Part shown: positions 1-8,985 of the stretch, piece after piece | Layout of the letters: each line of letters begins with the position of its first letter | How positions within the stretch are numbered: the stretch's first letter is position 1 | Assembly (NCBI GenBank): GCA_011364965.1 | Contig: RDOB01000009.1 | Coordinates: 1-62,967, forward strand | Source: Candidatus Heimdallarchaeota archaeon | GTDB lineage: Archaea > Asgardarchaeota > Heimdallarchaeia > Hodarchaeales > Hodarchaeaceae | Length of the DNA: 62,967 nt | Direction: 5' to 3' | The notes under the pieces: generated by a model | Told to the model about the DNA's origin: nothing | The model's input: only the letters and a program-made list of their open reading frames with translations | Database searches by the model: none | Translations under genes and position numbers: made by a program

Positions 1-1216
1 CTTGACACATCTGGGGAAATGTTTCCAAAAATATCGGAATATCTGATTTTAATCTTTTTACCTTTCGTTGCCATTTGATTTCATCAGGTATGGTTTGAGT
101 TAGAATTTTTTTCCAGCTAATATGGAAATAGGGAATTTTAACCTCTGAAGGAATTTCACCCAATGCTTCTTGGAATAAATCTTTTATTCGTTCTTCACTA
201 TAGAATGTTTTCCGCATTGCGCTAACCATTACGCTTCCATTGGTATAAAGTCTTCCAGCGATATTGGCATACATCATGTGAGGAAGAAACCAATTATGTT
301 CAGAGCAATCTGTATTATATATTTTCCAAATACTCCAATCAGAAGGCTTTAAAATATTTGGAACGAGTTCTCCTACTCCAGTGAATGTCCAAAAATAATC
401 TCCAACCAAACTCTCATTATGATAAGCTAAAACAGGATCATAACCAATAAGCGTAGTTATAGGTCGTGATTGAAGAAGATATAGCTTTCCGTGCCAAATA
501 GCCCATTCGATATCTTGGGGAGCTTTAAAATCCTTTTCAACTTTTGAAGCTAGTGAATATAACTTCTTAGAATATTTCTTGAACTCTTCTGGACCCTTAT
601 ATTTACCCTTTGGACGAGATAATTCGAATTGAAAGGCATCCGATTCTCCTGAAACCAATTGGTCTCCCATACCGTAAATAAAGCTTCCCGACATTGTATT
701 AATACTTCCAGTGACAGGATCAGCCGTGAATAAAACACCTGATATCTCTGAATCAACTAATTGTTGTATAATTACTGCAATTTCATGTTGAAAATCGATC
801 CCCTTTATCTTAGAGTAAGCTTCCACTCGCTCGGATCGTTTTGATGCAAAAACAGTATGAATGGCAGTAAGGATTTCATCATCGTTTTTAACTCCTAGAA
901 TGGTCTCAAATTGCCCCGCAAAGGCCGCAAAAGCCGAGTCTTCTGCCAAGGCTGAGGATCGAACTGCAAAAGTGGCACTTTTGTCTCTTTTCCGATGTTT
1001 TGACAAATAAAATTGAACTTGATCCCACGCTTCAGCCCTTAACTCATCATTTCGAAATGCAGAAGGAAGGATAACAAAACCATCTGGAACTGGATATCCA
1101 AGTTGAAGTAATTGTGCTAAAGCACTTCCTTTGCCTCCTGCTTTAGGGAGGATTTCAGAATCAAGTTCCTTGAAAGAATAAACAACTTTTTCAAGGTTTT
1201 TACTAATAGATTTCAT
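1..1216 (-). CDS. PEP-utilising phosphotransferase, PEP synthase / rifampicin phosphotransferase-like (3' part cut off by window)
   Basis: The gene starts at ATG 1216 and runs off the left edge, so only about 405 N-terminal residues are visible. They form a PPDK/PEP-synthase N-terminal ATP-binding domain: KAGGKGSALAQL near residue 26, FAVRSSALAEDS near 83, SGVLFTADPVTG near 140 and LLQSRPIT near 235. After SRPIT a true PEP synthase would soon show the phosphohistidine swivelling domain. Here there is instead a stretch with GELVP near 265 and AGRLYTNGS near 305, resembling the middle domain of rifampicin phosphotransferases. The protein is therefore probably an ATP-dependent dikinase-type phosphotransferase, whose substrate could be pyruvate or a small molecule. 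The catalytic histidine would lie outside the window. It is divergent from the regulator at 1369, with paired palindromes just upstream of its start. Confidence 0.8.
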   Translation of the reverse strand, partial: MKSISKNLEKVVYSFKELDSEILPKAGGKGSALAQLLQLGYPVPDGFVILPSAFRNDELRAEAWDQVQFYLSKHRKRDKSATFAVRSSALAEDSAFAAFAGQFETILGVKNDDEILTAIHTVFASKRSERVEAYSKIKGIDFQHEIAVIIQQLVDSEISGVLFTADPVTGSINTMSGSFIYGMGDQLVSGESDAFQFELSRPKGKYKGPEEFKKYSKKLYSLASKVEKDFKAPQDIEWAIWHGKLYLLQSRPITTLIGYDPVLAYHNESLVGDYFWTFTGVGELVPNILKPSDWSIWKIYNTDCSEHNWFLPHMMYANIAGRLYTNGSVMVSAMRKTFYSEERIKDLFQEALGEIPSEVKIPYFHISWKKILTQTIPDEIKWQRKVKRLKSDIPIFLETFPQMCQ

Positions 1217-1229
1217 TTCATTCTCACTC

Positions 1230-1265
1230 AATTGCAATTTTTATTATTTTCATGCAATTGCAATT
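1230..1265. promoter_or_regulatory. Paired palindromic operator candidate
   Basis: The perfect 10-base palindrome AATTGCAATT occurs at 1230-1239 and again at 1256-1265, 26 bases apart start to start. The copies lie between the divergent phosphotransferase and regulator genes, and the nearer one ends its footprint about 14 bases from the phosphotransferase start. With the TATA-like element at 1284-1297, the expected minus-strand transcription start falls on or near the distal copy. Binding by the adjacent GbsR/MarR-type protein would then repress the phosphotransferase gene. The repeats are directly visible; the operator role is inferred. Confidence 0.55.
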
Positions 1266-1283
1266 CATCTCAGATCAATGAAA

Positions 1284-1297
1284 AAGATATATAAAAG
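1284..1297. promoter_or_regulatory. TATA-like element in divergent intergenic region
   Basis: AAGATATATAAAAG reads as an archaeal TATA box on both strands (TTTTATATATCTT on the minus strand). It sits 70-85 bases before the regulator ATG at 1369 and about 70-80 bases before the phosphotransferase start at 1216. It could serve either gene. Confidence 0.4.
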
Positions 1298-1368
1298 GTT
1301 TATCATCTTGGCCATTTCACAATATTATTTATAGTTATAGTCAATATAACCACTTATTAATTTATTTT

Positions 1369-1926
1369 ATGGAAGGGTTTTCTATAAGACATAATCAAAC
1401 AGAAGACTACACCTTATCGGAACATGAGAAGGAATTTCTTACTCTTTATGGCAAGATATTTGAAATAAGGCGGTCAAATAACTTTGGAAGAATCTTTGCT
1501 CTTTTAACCTTAAAAGCACGCTTTGTTGAGAACGGTCTAGATCAACAGGAAATTGTTGATTATTTTAACACCAACTTTCCAAACAATTCGATCTCAGTTA
1601 GTACCGTTAGTCGTATTTTAGCAAAAATGGAACGTAGTAAATATTGTGAAAGTATCCCCTCTCAAGCCCGAAAAAGGAAATATTTCACTCAAGCGAATTT
1701 TTCCCAACTTACCATTGAAAGGATCTCATACAATATCAAAGAGGGGGAAGATTTAATACTTAAATTGCAAAAATTAGCGAATAATCTCACTGATGATGAG
1801 AAAACAAAAAATCCTTATCTTATTGACGTGATTAAGAACTTGGAACAGGTTTATGAAATAATAACAGAGTATTATAAGGTTTCTCTTCAAAAGATCATCC
1901 ATCAACTCGAGGAAATAAACACATAA
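1369..1926 (+). CDS. GbsR/MarR-type winged-helix transcriptional regulator
   Basis: This 185-residue protein has a central winged helix-turn-helix (about residues 30-105). It contains GRIFALLTLKAR, then QEIVDYF, then SVSTVSRILAKMERSKYC as the recognition helix, and a basic wing ARKRKYF. The C-terminal half (about 110-185) is helical, as expected for a dimerisation segment. The order GR-x-FALL, HTH, RKxYF is the usual pattern of GbsR-like regulators in archaea. It is divergent from the phosphotransferase gene, with two palindromes between, so it probably controls that gene and possibly itself. No ligand-binding domain was recognised. Confidence 0.75.
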   Translation: MEGFSIRHNQTEDYTLSEHEKEFLTLYGKIFEIRRSNNFGRIFALLTLKARFVENGLDQQEIVDYFNTNFPNNSISVSTVSRILAKMERSKYCESIPSQARKRKYFTQANFSQLTIERISYNIKEGEDLILKLQKLANNLTDDEKTKNPYLIDVIKNLEQVYEIITEYYKVSLQKIIHQLEEINT

Positions 1927-2165
1927 CTAAAAAAATTCCTTAAATCGCCATCTAATTTGCTTTTTGATTAAATAATTTTATTTTCTCTATTCATGAAATT
2001 TGGGATTTTAAAACCAAGAAGGGAGCTAACTATTGGAAGTGCTTTTTATGCTCTCTCATCATCAACAGATGAATCCATTCCGAGGATTGACACTTTCAGT
2101 CCATAAAACTCAATTGATCATGAATTAAGATTGAAATGTTCTTTTTCTTGGTCTCATTCTTTGAT

Positions 2166-2696
2166 TTACATACTCTTGCGATCCAACTTTAGACGTTCTC
2201 TCACTAAATGTTTAACCACCGCCTCAAGCTCATTTCTATTCTTTAAAGTGCATTCAAAATAGGCACAATTGAGGAATTGCTCAGTTAGTGCTTGTGCTTC
2301 TTCCGTGGAAATCTCTTCAGAATCGGAGGTGATACCAACCACAGCAATGGGAAATTGAGTTGAGTGAGCATGTTTTCTGAATTCCTCGTACCATTTAGGA
2401 ATATCTTGATATGAGGAGCGATCCTTTTTCTCAAAAAAAATAATACAAGCACTTAACCTTGTTTTTATAAACTCCTTTACTCTAGCTCTACTAATTCTAT
2501 AAAATTTTCTCTGAGATGAAATTCTGACAAGAAATAACTTTACGATATAATTGTCAATCGTGATTTTCTTTGTATCTACAGCTATACCTAATGCATCAAA
2601 ATAGTCTTCTTGAAACTTGGATTCGGTATAAATAGTTACAAACTTTTTGGATACTTCAGAACTCCCAATTAAAACGATTTTGAAAAAATGCTCCAT
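2166..2696 (-). CDS. Degenerate Ras-like small GTPase (pseudo-GTPase)
   Basis: The protein has 176 residues, the usual length of a Ras/Rab domain. It keeps the fold-level pattern: a hydrophobic first strand FKIVLIG, a second long strand pair, a central strand SACIIFFE and a strand IAVVGITSD where the G4 box belongs. The nucleotide-binding motifs are eroded. The P-loop reads GSSEVSKK, so the second glycine is lost and Lys replaces Ser/Thr after the lysine. No DxxG is seen in the G3 position (VRISSQ). G4 reads GITSD instead of NKxD, and no SAK motif follows. Nucleotide hydrolysis is therefore unlikely. It may be a regulatory or scaffold paralogue of the active GTPases nearby. Confidence 0.6.
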   Translation of the reverse strand: MEHFFKIVLIGSSEVSKKFVTIYTESKFQEDYFDALGIAVDTKKITIDNYIVKLFLVRISSQRKFYRISRARVKEFIKTRLSACIIFFEKKDRSSYQDIPKWYEEFRKHAHSTQFPIAVVGITSDSEEISTEEAQALTEQFLNCAYFECTLKNRNELEAVVKHLVRERLKLDRKSM

Positions 2697-2782
2697 TAGA
2701 AATTCCCTTTTCTATTTTGTTATGTTACTAATCACACCTCAGAATTAGAGCTTTACTATTTAATCATTCCTCTTTTTTTTTT

Positions 2783-2953
2783 GGTCTACAGCTTGATAGG
2801 ACGTGTGTGGAACAGCCCGTAAGCCAAGCAGGTGTTGATATCACGGACAATATTGCGTTGGGGCAATGGGCACGTAAGCAGGGGTTAGATAGCTTCCGAG
2901 TGCAGAACGTGTCAACTGGGAAGGAAAAACCCCTGTGGACCTCGTTGCCGTGA
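2783..2953 (+). other. GC-rich island with open frame, possible mobile-element relic
   Basis: This stretch is visibly richer in G and C than its surroundings. A plus-strand frame is open for over 50 codons to TGA 2951-2953 and reads like the tail of a protein: RTCVEQPVSQAGVDITDN, then WARKQGLDSFRVQNV, ending KPLWTSLP. No start codon with a ribosome-binding site precedes it. The composition break, lack of a start and odd tail suggest the 3' end of an inserted element, for example an IS605-type tnpB tail, but I could not identify the family. A structured RNA is an alternative. Confidence 0.25.
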
Positions 2954-3233
2954 TGGTTCGACATCAGACTCATAATCGGGATCCCCTTAAAAGGTGGACT
3001 TATAACTGGTTTCTATATCTCACCAATTGCTAGCTGTCCTCTCTTAATAGCATTTAGTGATATTAGCAGCATATTAGAGCATTATTATCATTTTGTTTCA
3101 TTAATTATGATAATAATTCTATTTTCCTTGGGAATTATCTACCTATTTATGTTGAAATCCTTCTTAATGAGGGGTAATAGGCTATTATTCATAAATAAAT
3201 AAAATTCAATACCTACATGGAGACTTGTAAAAC
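2954..3233. other. Intergenic stretch, no gene called
   Basis: Downstream of the GC-rich island the composition returns to AT-rich. The plus-strand frame reopens after the TGA at 2951 and continues to TAA 3200-3202 with a hydrophobic translation, but it has no credible start or homology that I recognise. Bases 2963-2980 resemble a tRNA-Met anticodon arm, without T-arm or acceptor stem. Confidence 0.3.
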
Positions 3234-3273
3234 ATGAGGAGAGAGGAAAGTCCCTCATCTTTTTTTTCTTTTT
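3234..3273 (+). terminator. Hairpin followed by T-rich tract
   Basis: ATGAGG (3234-3239) can pair with CCTCAT (3253-3258) around a 13-base loop, and a T-rich run follows to 3273. The form is that of an intrinsic terminator. It lies about 50 bases before the GTPase start at 3321, where it could insulate that gene or end an upstream transcript. Confidence 0.35.
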
Positions 3274-3320
3274 GGGAGCTTAAGAATAATTTTAGCAAGT
3301 CCCAGTGGAAGTGAACTTTA

Positions 3321-3938
3321 TTGCTTTCACAAAGACAATTGACAAATCCATTCCGTCCCTTAAAAATTGTGATACTAGGAGAAGGAGGAGTTGGAAAAAC
3401 TACACTGGCCAAAACGTTCATAGATAACAGTTTCTTTGCAAACGCAAAGCAAACTATTGCTGTAGCGTTTCATTCGACTTTTTTCCGCCTTTCGGATCAA
3501 GAAACTAAAGCTAAACTTCAGCTATGGGATTTAGGAGGACAAGAACAATTCAAACGTATGGGAGTATTCCAAAATTATTGCAAAGGGTCAGATGGTGCTA
3601 TTCTTTGTTTTGATTTAACAGATTTGGGCTCATTATATGCTTTATCAGAGTGGGTAAGTTATCTTTCCCCTGATACACCCAAATTTTTAATAGGTACAAA
3701 AATGGATATTGCGTCAGTTGATGAACAGAATGTAAATTTACAACAGAGTCAAATACGCTTAAATTGCGAATTCGCCATGAAAATGACATCAAAAGATATT
3801 AGTACTGTAATAGAAACATTTCGTCATATTTTACTCTCGATTCAGCAACATAAATATAAAATGGGGTATTGTCAGGTTGAATCAACGGAAAAACAACCGA
3901 AATGGATGAAAATCATCCCAAAATTGATATCTTCTTAA
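3321..3938 (+). CDS. Ras-superfamily small GTPase (Arf/Rab-like)
   Basis: This 205-residue protein has the full set of GTPase motifs. The P-loop GEGGVGKT is at residues 20-27, WDLGGQE (G3 with the Arf/SR-beta style glycine pair and catalytic Gln) near 69-75, and GTKMD (G4) near 125-129; G5 is weak. The tail of about 40 residues is basic and lacks prenylatable cysteines. TTG 3321 is chosen as start because an in-frame TGA lies at 3312-3314 and GGAAGTGA at 3307-3314 gives a near-consensus ribosome-binding site six bases away. The gene is convergent with the extended GTPase at 3946, with only seven bases between them. It is probably active, but its role and partners cannot be read from the sequence. 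Confidence 0.85.
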   Translation: MLSQRQLTNPFRPLKIVILGEGGVGKTTLAKTFIDNSFFANAKQTIAVAFHSTFFRLSDQETKAKLQLWDLGGQEQFKRMGVFQNYCKGSDGAILCFDLTDLGSLYALSEWVSYLSPDTPKFLIGTKMDIASVDEQNVNLQQSQIRLNCEFAMKMTSKDISTVIETFRHILLSIQQHKYKMGYCQVESTEKQPKWMKIIPKLISS

Positions 3939-3945
3939 GAAGGTA

Positions 3946-5055
3946 TCAGAAAAGTGGAGTAATGGGGTCTAGTATTGAATATTTTTCTTCAGGAATATTG
4001 TCTCCTGTGGCAAGTAATAGATTCTCTACAAAACTGGCTGCCTCATTGATATCTTTAAAATCAAAAACGTTGATATACTTAGATCCTAAACACAACCATT
4101 CTGTTTTTGACGATAAATCATTTATTTTATGGGTAAATTGAAGAATATCAGCTTCTTGAGCTAATAATCTTTCATATATTACCGTTTCAATTAGAGAAGA
4201 TGTTATTTTCTCAATAACCATCTGAGGTTCGTCTCCTGCTTTTGGATATAATTTTTGTAGACGATTCCAAGAAGCATCTAATTCTAGCATCGTTGGTCGC
4301 ATATCATTTAAGAGAGCTAATTGATCTAGTGATAAATCTGATCCCATAAGGGCGATAGCTAACGCGCGAGCGAAAATTCGAGCATTTACGAGACTCAATT
4401 CTGGCAATTTACGTTTTCCAAGTCTTGCATTTCCGGGAACTAATTCAGAGAAATATTCTTGTTCCAAACTATTCACAATAACCTGTTCAAGTTGTGTAAA
4501 GGAAATTTTATAAGAACTGAGCTTAAGATGCCTTGGAATAATATGAAAACCCCGGCTATAATAATCTATACTACATTCACTCGCCTTAGCTATAGTTTCA
4601 CAGATTTTCTCGGCAATTTTTGGAGTTTCCTCTTTCAATCGTTCATTTAAATCTCTCTTTGTAACAATAATCCCTAAAGGAAAGTTTTTATATGGAATTA
4701 CCTTGGATATGTTAATTATTTGTTCCAACGAATTCTCCCAAAATCCTTTTGTGCTAGCATCAACAATTACAATAGCGCCTTCCGCTGTAGCACCGAATCT
4801 TTCTCGGAGAGTATGCCATTTCTCTTGTCCTCCTATTGGAAGTAATAAACCAAAGAAAGAATCTTGTCTATAACTCACTTTGAAATATTCGGTTTCAATG
4901 GTACCCCCAAAATCCTCACGGTATTTTGTATCATGTTCAGTTCGAGCAGCAAGCTGTGTTACAAAGGCTGTTTTTCCTCCCGCTTGAGTTCCGACAACTA
5001 ATATTCTACCGGCATTTATTTGTTCCTTTACTTCAGTTTCCATTGCTGTCACCAT
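3946..5055 (-). CDS. GTPase-domain protein with helical C-terminal extension
   Basis: The protein has 369 residues. Residues 15-200 form a small-GTPase-like domain: P-loop GTQAGGKT near 22-29, a T-containing segment FGGTIETEYF near 49-58, PIGGQEKW where DxxGQ is expected, then GAIVIVDAS, and VTKRD as the G4 box. The usual G3 aspartate is replaced, so magnesium handling may differ. The order is closest to COG2229/MglA-like predicted GTPases. Residues 200-369 are an unrecognised, mostly helical extension. It starts 12 bases after the 1212-residue gene upstream on the same strand, so the two are almost certainly co-transcribed and may act together. Confidence 0.7.
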   Translation of the reverse strand: MVTAMETEVKEQINAGRILVVGTQAGGKTAFVTQLAARTEHDTKYREDFGGTIETEYFKVSYRQDSFFGLLLPIGGQEKWHTLRERFGATAEGAIVIVDASTKGFWENSLEQIINISKVIPYKNFPLGIIVTKRDLNERLKEETPKIAEKICETIAKASECSIDYYSRGFHIIPRHLKLSSYKISFTQLEQVIVNSLEQEYFSELVPGNARLGKRKLPELSLVNARIFARALAIALMGSDLSLDQLALLNDMRPTMLELDASWNRLQKLYPKAGDEPQMVIEKITSSLIETVIYERLLAQEADILQFTHKINDLSSKTEWLCLGSKYINVFDFKDINEAASFVENLLLATGDNIPEEKYSILDPITPLF

Positions 5056-5067
5056 ATTCTAGTATCA

Positions 5068-8000
5068 TTATATCATTCCAGATAAAAATGTCATTAAATC
5101 ACGAGGATCTTTGGCATTAACACGATCTAAAAGAGGCTCCAATTGATTTTGGGATGGCTCTCTGTTTAAAAATCTGTGAGGACGGAATATTACTTCCACA
5201 GGGTCAATACCATTTATATCATCAATATTAGTCTCCCTAAAAATCAGTGTTCTGAGGATGTCACCTTCTTGGCTATAATATGCAATATAGGTTTGTTCAT
5301 TAATATGAAAAACTGATTGCCTAAGAAAAATGCTTTGCTGGCCATAAAGAGATTCCGTGAAAGATACTTGCATGTAATCTGATATTAGAGTCTCCAATGA
5401 TTTATTTACATGCCTATACCAAGGATAACCAGAAATTTGAGCAAAGCGATATTGATATATGAATCCAGATCGTCCCCAAACATTCAGATAATCAGGATTT
5501 TCTATTGTATCAGATTTTTGAAGCTGAGGTTCAGTTATAAATTCTGTTAGAAAGATTGGAACGAATTTTTTCGAAATAACTAGATGAGATTTATCCTCAT
5601 CTTGAAAAATACTTTTAATGAGTCGAACCGCATCTGGTTCTTCATAAACAAGTAATTCTTCTAAGATAGTAATAAGCAAACTACCAATTCCGTTCCATAC
5701 CCGTTTAGGAAGCTGATTTGTACGAATCCAATTCCCCTCAGCAATATCATTTCTATTAACTCTTCCAGAAAGAACACTATTACTTAATTGTTGACAAATC
5801 TCTAAAACATCAAACTTAGGTTGTTTGTCAGAGACTAAGAAAAGTGTAGACCGTAATATGCCCCCTGAAGTTCCAGAGTAATCATAAATCCAAGCTTGGG
5901 ATGCTAGGCGACTTACATCCCCTATTTCAAATTGAGCGCTTTTCATATACACTTGTTCTTGCTTCAATTCATGAAAAGGGGCAAGAATTTGCTCAAGAAG
6001 ATTTTCCAGCCCTTCTACATTACCCAAAACCTCCTTCCTTCTATGTTTATCCATAAACGATAAACCAATCAAATGTTGCCTTTGATGAGACCTATCATGA
6101 GATTCTGATAATTCAGATTCAGTAGAAATGGATCTTTGCCGTATTATTCCATTCAACCATTCAATGAACTGACCAATTGGATATCGATCAGTTGAAGAAT
6201 CATATATATCATACATACCTCGTTTTTCTTCATTTTTTATTTCAGGAACTAATTCTTTCAATATAGTATTCACTTGTCTTTCATTAAATTGGCCATCGTT
6301 TTTGTCCCTTTGATATTTGGACCATTCGAACTGTTCTTCAATTTTCTGGAATTGAAGTCGGGATTCTATAATTGTATCAAGTTGACGATCAACATTTCGT
6401 TGACGTTGTTTACTCAGATCTTCTCCGAGTAAAGTAAGGGCTAAAGAATCTGTATAGAGATTATTCTTATCGTAAGCAACGTTTGGTCCAAGATAACGTG
6501 TTTCTACTTCTTTACAGGCCTCAGATACCGTTCGATATTCAGTGTGTGGCCATAAGACAAGCCCAAATGCTGTGGAGACGCTATATCTTTTAGCAAGTTT
6601 CAACAACTGCTCTCTACGTTTGACGATACTTTTTTTAAGCTCCAAAATTTCTTCTAATTGCAACCCGAGAAGAGTATCATTTTTTATATCCCTCCAATAC
6701 TTACCAGAGATTTCTTTTAGTTGAAGAGTTGTTTTGGTCTGTAATTCCTGTAGATGGACTTCTAATTCGGATAAATCATCGTATATTGGTGCTATTACGG
6801 GTGTTAACCATGTTTGAAGCATGTTTAAGGATGTAAAAAATTTCTGACTAATTAATCGATTTTTTGGATTTTCCAGCTGTGTTACCAAGTTCCGTGTTTG
6901 TCTTATGATTTCTAATTGTGGGATTAAATACTCAATCCCTCTTTCTCCAAATTGCAGCTCAATTTTTTCAATTGCATTCTCTCGTTTAAATTGATCAAGC
7001 ATCAGATTTTGTTTTTGATCATATAGAATATTTAAGAATTGGAATTGAGTTTGATAAAGACCTTTGAATATAGAATCTAGGATTGCCTGCTTCCTTAATG
7101 GAAGCATATCTATACCTGCAAATAGGAGTTCATTTGATTTCAAAGTGAGAATTGAATTATAATAATCAACGACTGGGATTGGGTTCTGATCTACAAATCG
7201 AAACGCTTCATTTCCATACTGTTTCAATAGAGATTGTGGAGTATCAGTTGTTCCTGCAATTTCTTCTCTCAGGTCTTGGTCACCCGCGCTTCGTTTGAAC
7301 TCCTCAACCTCGTGTTTAAGATTTTCAAAAAATTGTTCTGCTCGGGGTACAAGTATTGTATAAGGTTTTTTTATTAATTCAATCAGCTCATCCTCTTTTT
7401 CTTCCTCAACTAAAGAATTAAGCTGATTAAAGGATTCCAAGACTTCTTCTTGAACATCCATGGTTAATATCTGCTTTCTCAAATTATTACGACGCTTGTT
7501 AAGAACAAGTCGTGCCTGTTGTCGAGACATGCCTTCAGGCTCTGGAATTTGTTGCCCAAAATGACGAACTATTGACTCCAATACAGAGAGTGCAAAGAAC
7601 TGATTTAAGCGTTCGTTTTGAAAATCTTCAAGATCTACAGAAAGAAGAGACAAATCCTTGCCTAGGATATTAAAAAGGTGATTCCTTTTTTTTATGAAAT
7701 GTATAATTTCAGATGCGTAATTTTTAAAGTGTGATTTTGCAGTATATTCATTTTTCAACAATGTCAAAAGTCTTTCTTTATGTTGGTACAGTTGATAGAA
7801 CCTTAGAACTTGAACTATTAAATTAGCATAATTAGAAGGCGGATATTCTTCTAAAAATGAATCTTTATGAGTTTCAAGCTGTTTACGAAAAGGAGGGTCA
7901 AACTGAAGAATATTGTACAAAAATAGAATGAAAACTCTTCGAGAATAGTACTCAGGGTCATCTCCGCCAAGATATTTCAATAGAAAATTGATTTTTAAGC

Positions 8001-8706
8001 GAACTTCAGCGTTATCTATTCCTATCCAAGGTTTAAGATTCTCTTCTGAGATATTCGGACTAGCAAATCTCTTAACCAAGATTTTATCACTTTGTTCGAC
8101 ATCTAGTAAGGCCGTTACTACCTCAATAAGCTCTTCATCAGTTAAAACATAAAGATGGTCTTTAATTATATTTAATAATCCATAAAACTCAATTTGGCAC
8201 TTAGAAAATTTTAAAGCTCTTTCCTCTGGATCTAATCTATATTTCTCGAAAACTGACCCTGGTTGATCAGATGGAATAGATTCAGGGGGATCTAGTTCAG
8301 TTAATAAGGTTTTTCGAGCTTGGAGATATTTTCCTTCTATATCATTGGATTCAGAAAGGAGAGATGTGCGCAAGATGAAATCCAACTCGTTCTCGGGCAT
8401 AGGAGGAAGAAGGTGAAGGGAATCTATAAAGAATGTTAACTTGGAGTATCTTTCTCTGACAACATATTCCTGTGTTGCCATTACCCTTTGAATAATCGTA
8501 TTTCTGATACCAGTTGCATCCCAAGCATGAACAGTATCATCGTGCTTCAATAACGATTGACGATAAGCTTGAGCTTCCTTTGTCCCGACTTCTATTGGAT
8601 ATCTAACATAATATGTATCTCCGAATACTGGGGATGCCCATTTAGTTTTTGTTAATAGCTCTTGCCAGAATTGATATGATTCTTCGAACCCTGCCATCAT
8701 ATTCAC
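5068..8706 (-). CDS. Very large predicted helical protein, family not recognised
   Basis: This intact 1212-residue reading frame starts MNMMAGFEESYQFW. I recognise no catalytic motif, signal peptide, membrane segment, P-loop or zinc site. The sequence is charged and mostly helix-forming, with likely coiled coils around residues 390-460, 640-720 and 790-830. The last 250 residues are richer in strand-like segments such as YQYRFAQISGYPWY and IFLRQSVFHINEQTYIAYY, suggesting a separate C-terminal domain. It is a cytoplasmic protein by composition. It is the first gene of a tight pair with the GTPase at 3946, 12 bases downstream. An effector, scaffold or regulator of that GTPase is a reasonable inference. 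No function is assigned. Confidence 0.65.
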   Translation of the reverse strand: MNMMAGFEESYQFWQELLTKTKWASPVFGDTYYVRYPIEVGTKEAQAYRQSLLKHDDTVHAWDATGIRNTIIQRVMATQEYVVRERYSKLTFFIDSLHLLPPMPENELDFILRTSLLSESNDIEGKYLQARKTLLTELDPPESIPSDQPGSVFEKYRLDPEERALKFSKCQIEFYGLLNIIKDHLYVLTDEELIEVVTALLDVEQSDKILVKRFASPNISEENLKPWIGIDNAEVRLKINFLLKYLGGDDPEYYSRRVFILFLYNILQFDPPFRKQLETHKDSFLEEYPPSNYANLIVQVLRFYQLYQHKERLLTLLKNEYTAKSHFKNYASEIIHFIKKRNHLFNILGKDLSLLSVDLEDFQNERLNQFFALSVLESIVRHFGQQIPEPEGMSRQQARLVLNKRRNNLRKQILTMDVQEEVLESFNQLNSLVEEEKEDELIELIKKPYTILVPRAEQFFENLKHEVEEFKRSAGDQDLREEIAGTTDTPQSLLKQYGNEAFRFVDQNPIPVVDYYNSILTLKSNELLFAGIDMLPLRKQAILDSIFKGLYQTQFQFLNILYDQKQNLMLDQFKRENAIEKIELQFGERGIEYLIPQLEIIRQTRNLVTQLENPKNRLISQKFFTSLNMLQTWLTPVIAPIYDDLSELEVHLQELQTKTTLQLKEISGKYWRDIKNDTLLGLQLEEILELKKSIVKRREQLLKLAKRYSVSTAFGLVLWPHTEYRTVSEACKEVETRYLGPNVAYDKNNLYTDSLALTLLGEDLSKQRQRNVDRQLDTIIESRLQFQKIEEQFEWSKYQRDKNDGQFNERQVNTILKELVPEIKNEEKRGMYDIYDSSTDRYPIGQFIEWLNGIIRQRSISTESELSESHDRSHQRQHLIGLSFMDKHRRKEVLGNVEGLENLLEQILAPFHELKQEQVYMKSAQFEIGDVSRLASQAWIYDYSGTSGGILRSTLFLVSDKQPKFDVLEICQQLSNSVLSGRVNRNDIAEGNWIRTNQLPKRVWNGIGSLLITILEELLVYEEPDAVRLIKSIFQDEDKSHLVISKKFVPIFLTEFITEPQLQKSDTIENPDYLNVWGRSGFIYQYRFAQISGYPWYRHVNKSLETLISDYMQVSFTESLYGQQSIFLRQSVFHINEQTYIAYYSQEGDILRTLIFRETNIDDINGIDPVEVIFRPHRFLNREPSQNQLEPLLDRVNAKDPRDLMTFLSGMI

Positions 8707-8985
8707 CGAATTGTCCTAGTTAATCAAATTGAGAGAGAATAAGATTATTTGTGGGACTAAGTGATTAAACCCTACAATATTTTCATATAAACAATTACAT
8801 TTGGATCTAAATATCATGAGTAAATTTGGATTTAAGACATAAAAGACATAAAAATGAGGACGAATTCTTATTAAATATCTGGAATGTTATTTTTATCTAA
8901 TAATGCATTATTTCTGAACCAAGATTTTGATCCAATAATCTTCTATTGTTTTATGATAAAATTCAATCAAGCTAAACGAAACCTT

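Noticed and set aside
2764..2973. Minus-strand 69-residue reading frame across the GC-rich island
   Set aside because: It has no start signal or recognisable domain, and the plus strand holds an equally long coding-like frame. It is more likely a by-product of high GC content.
2963..2980. tRNA-Met-like anticodon arm with CTCATAA loop
   Set aside because: The stem has a mismatch, and no T-arm with GGTTCGA and no acceptor stem can be found around it.
3902..4141. Plus-strand reading frame opposite the GTPase gene
   Set aside because: It overlaps two real genes in other frames and encodes no recognisable protein.
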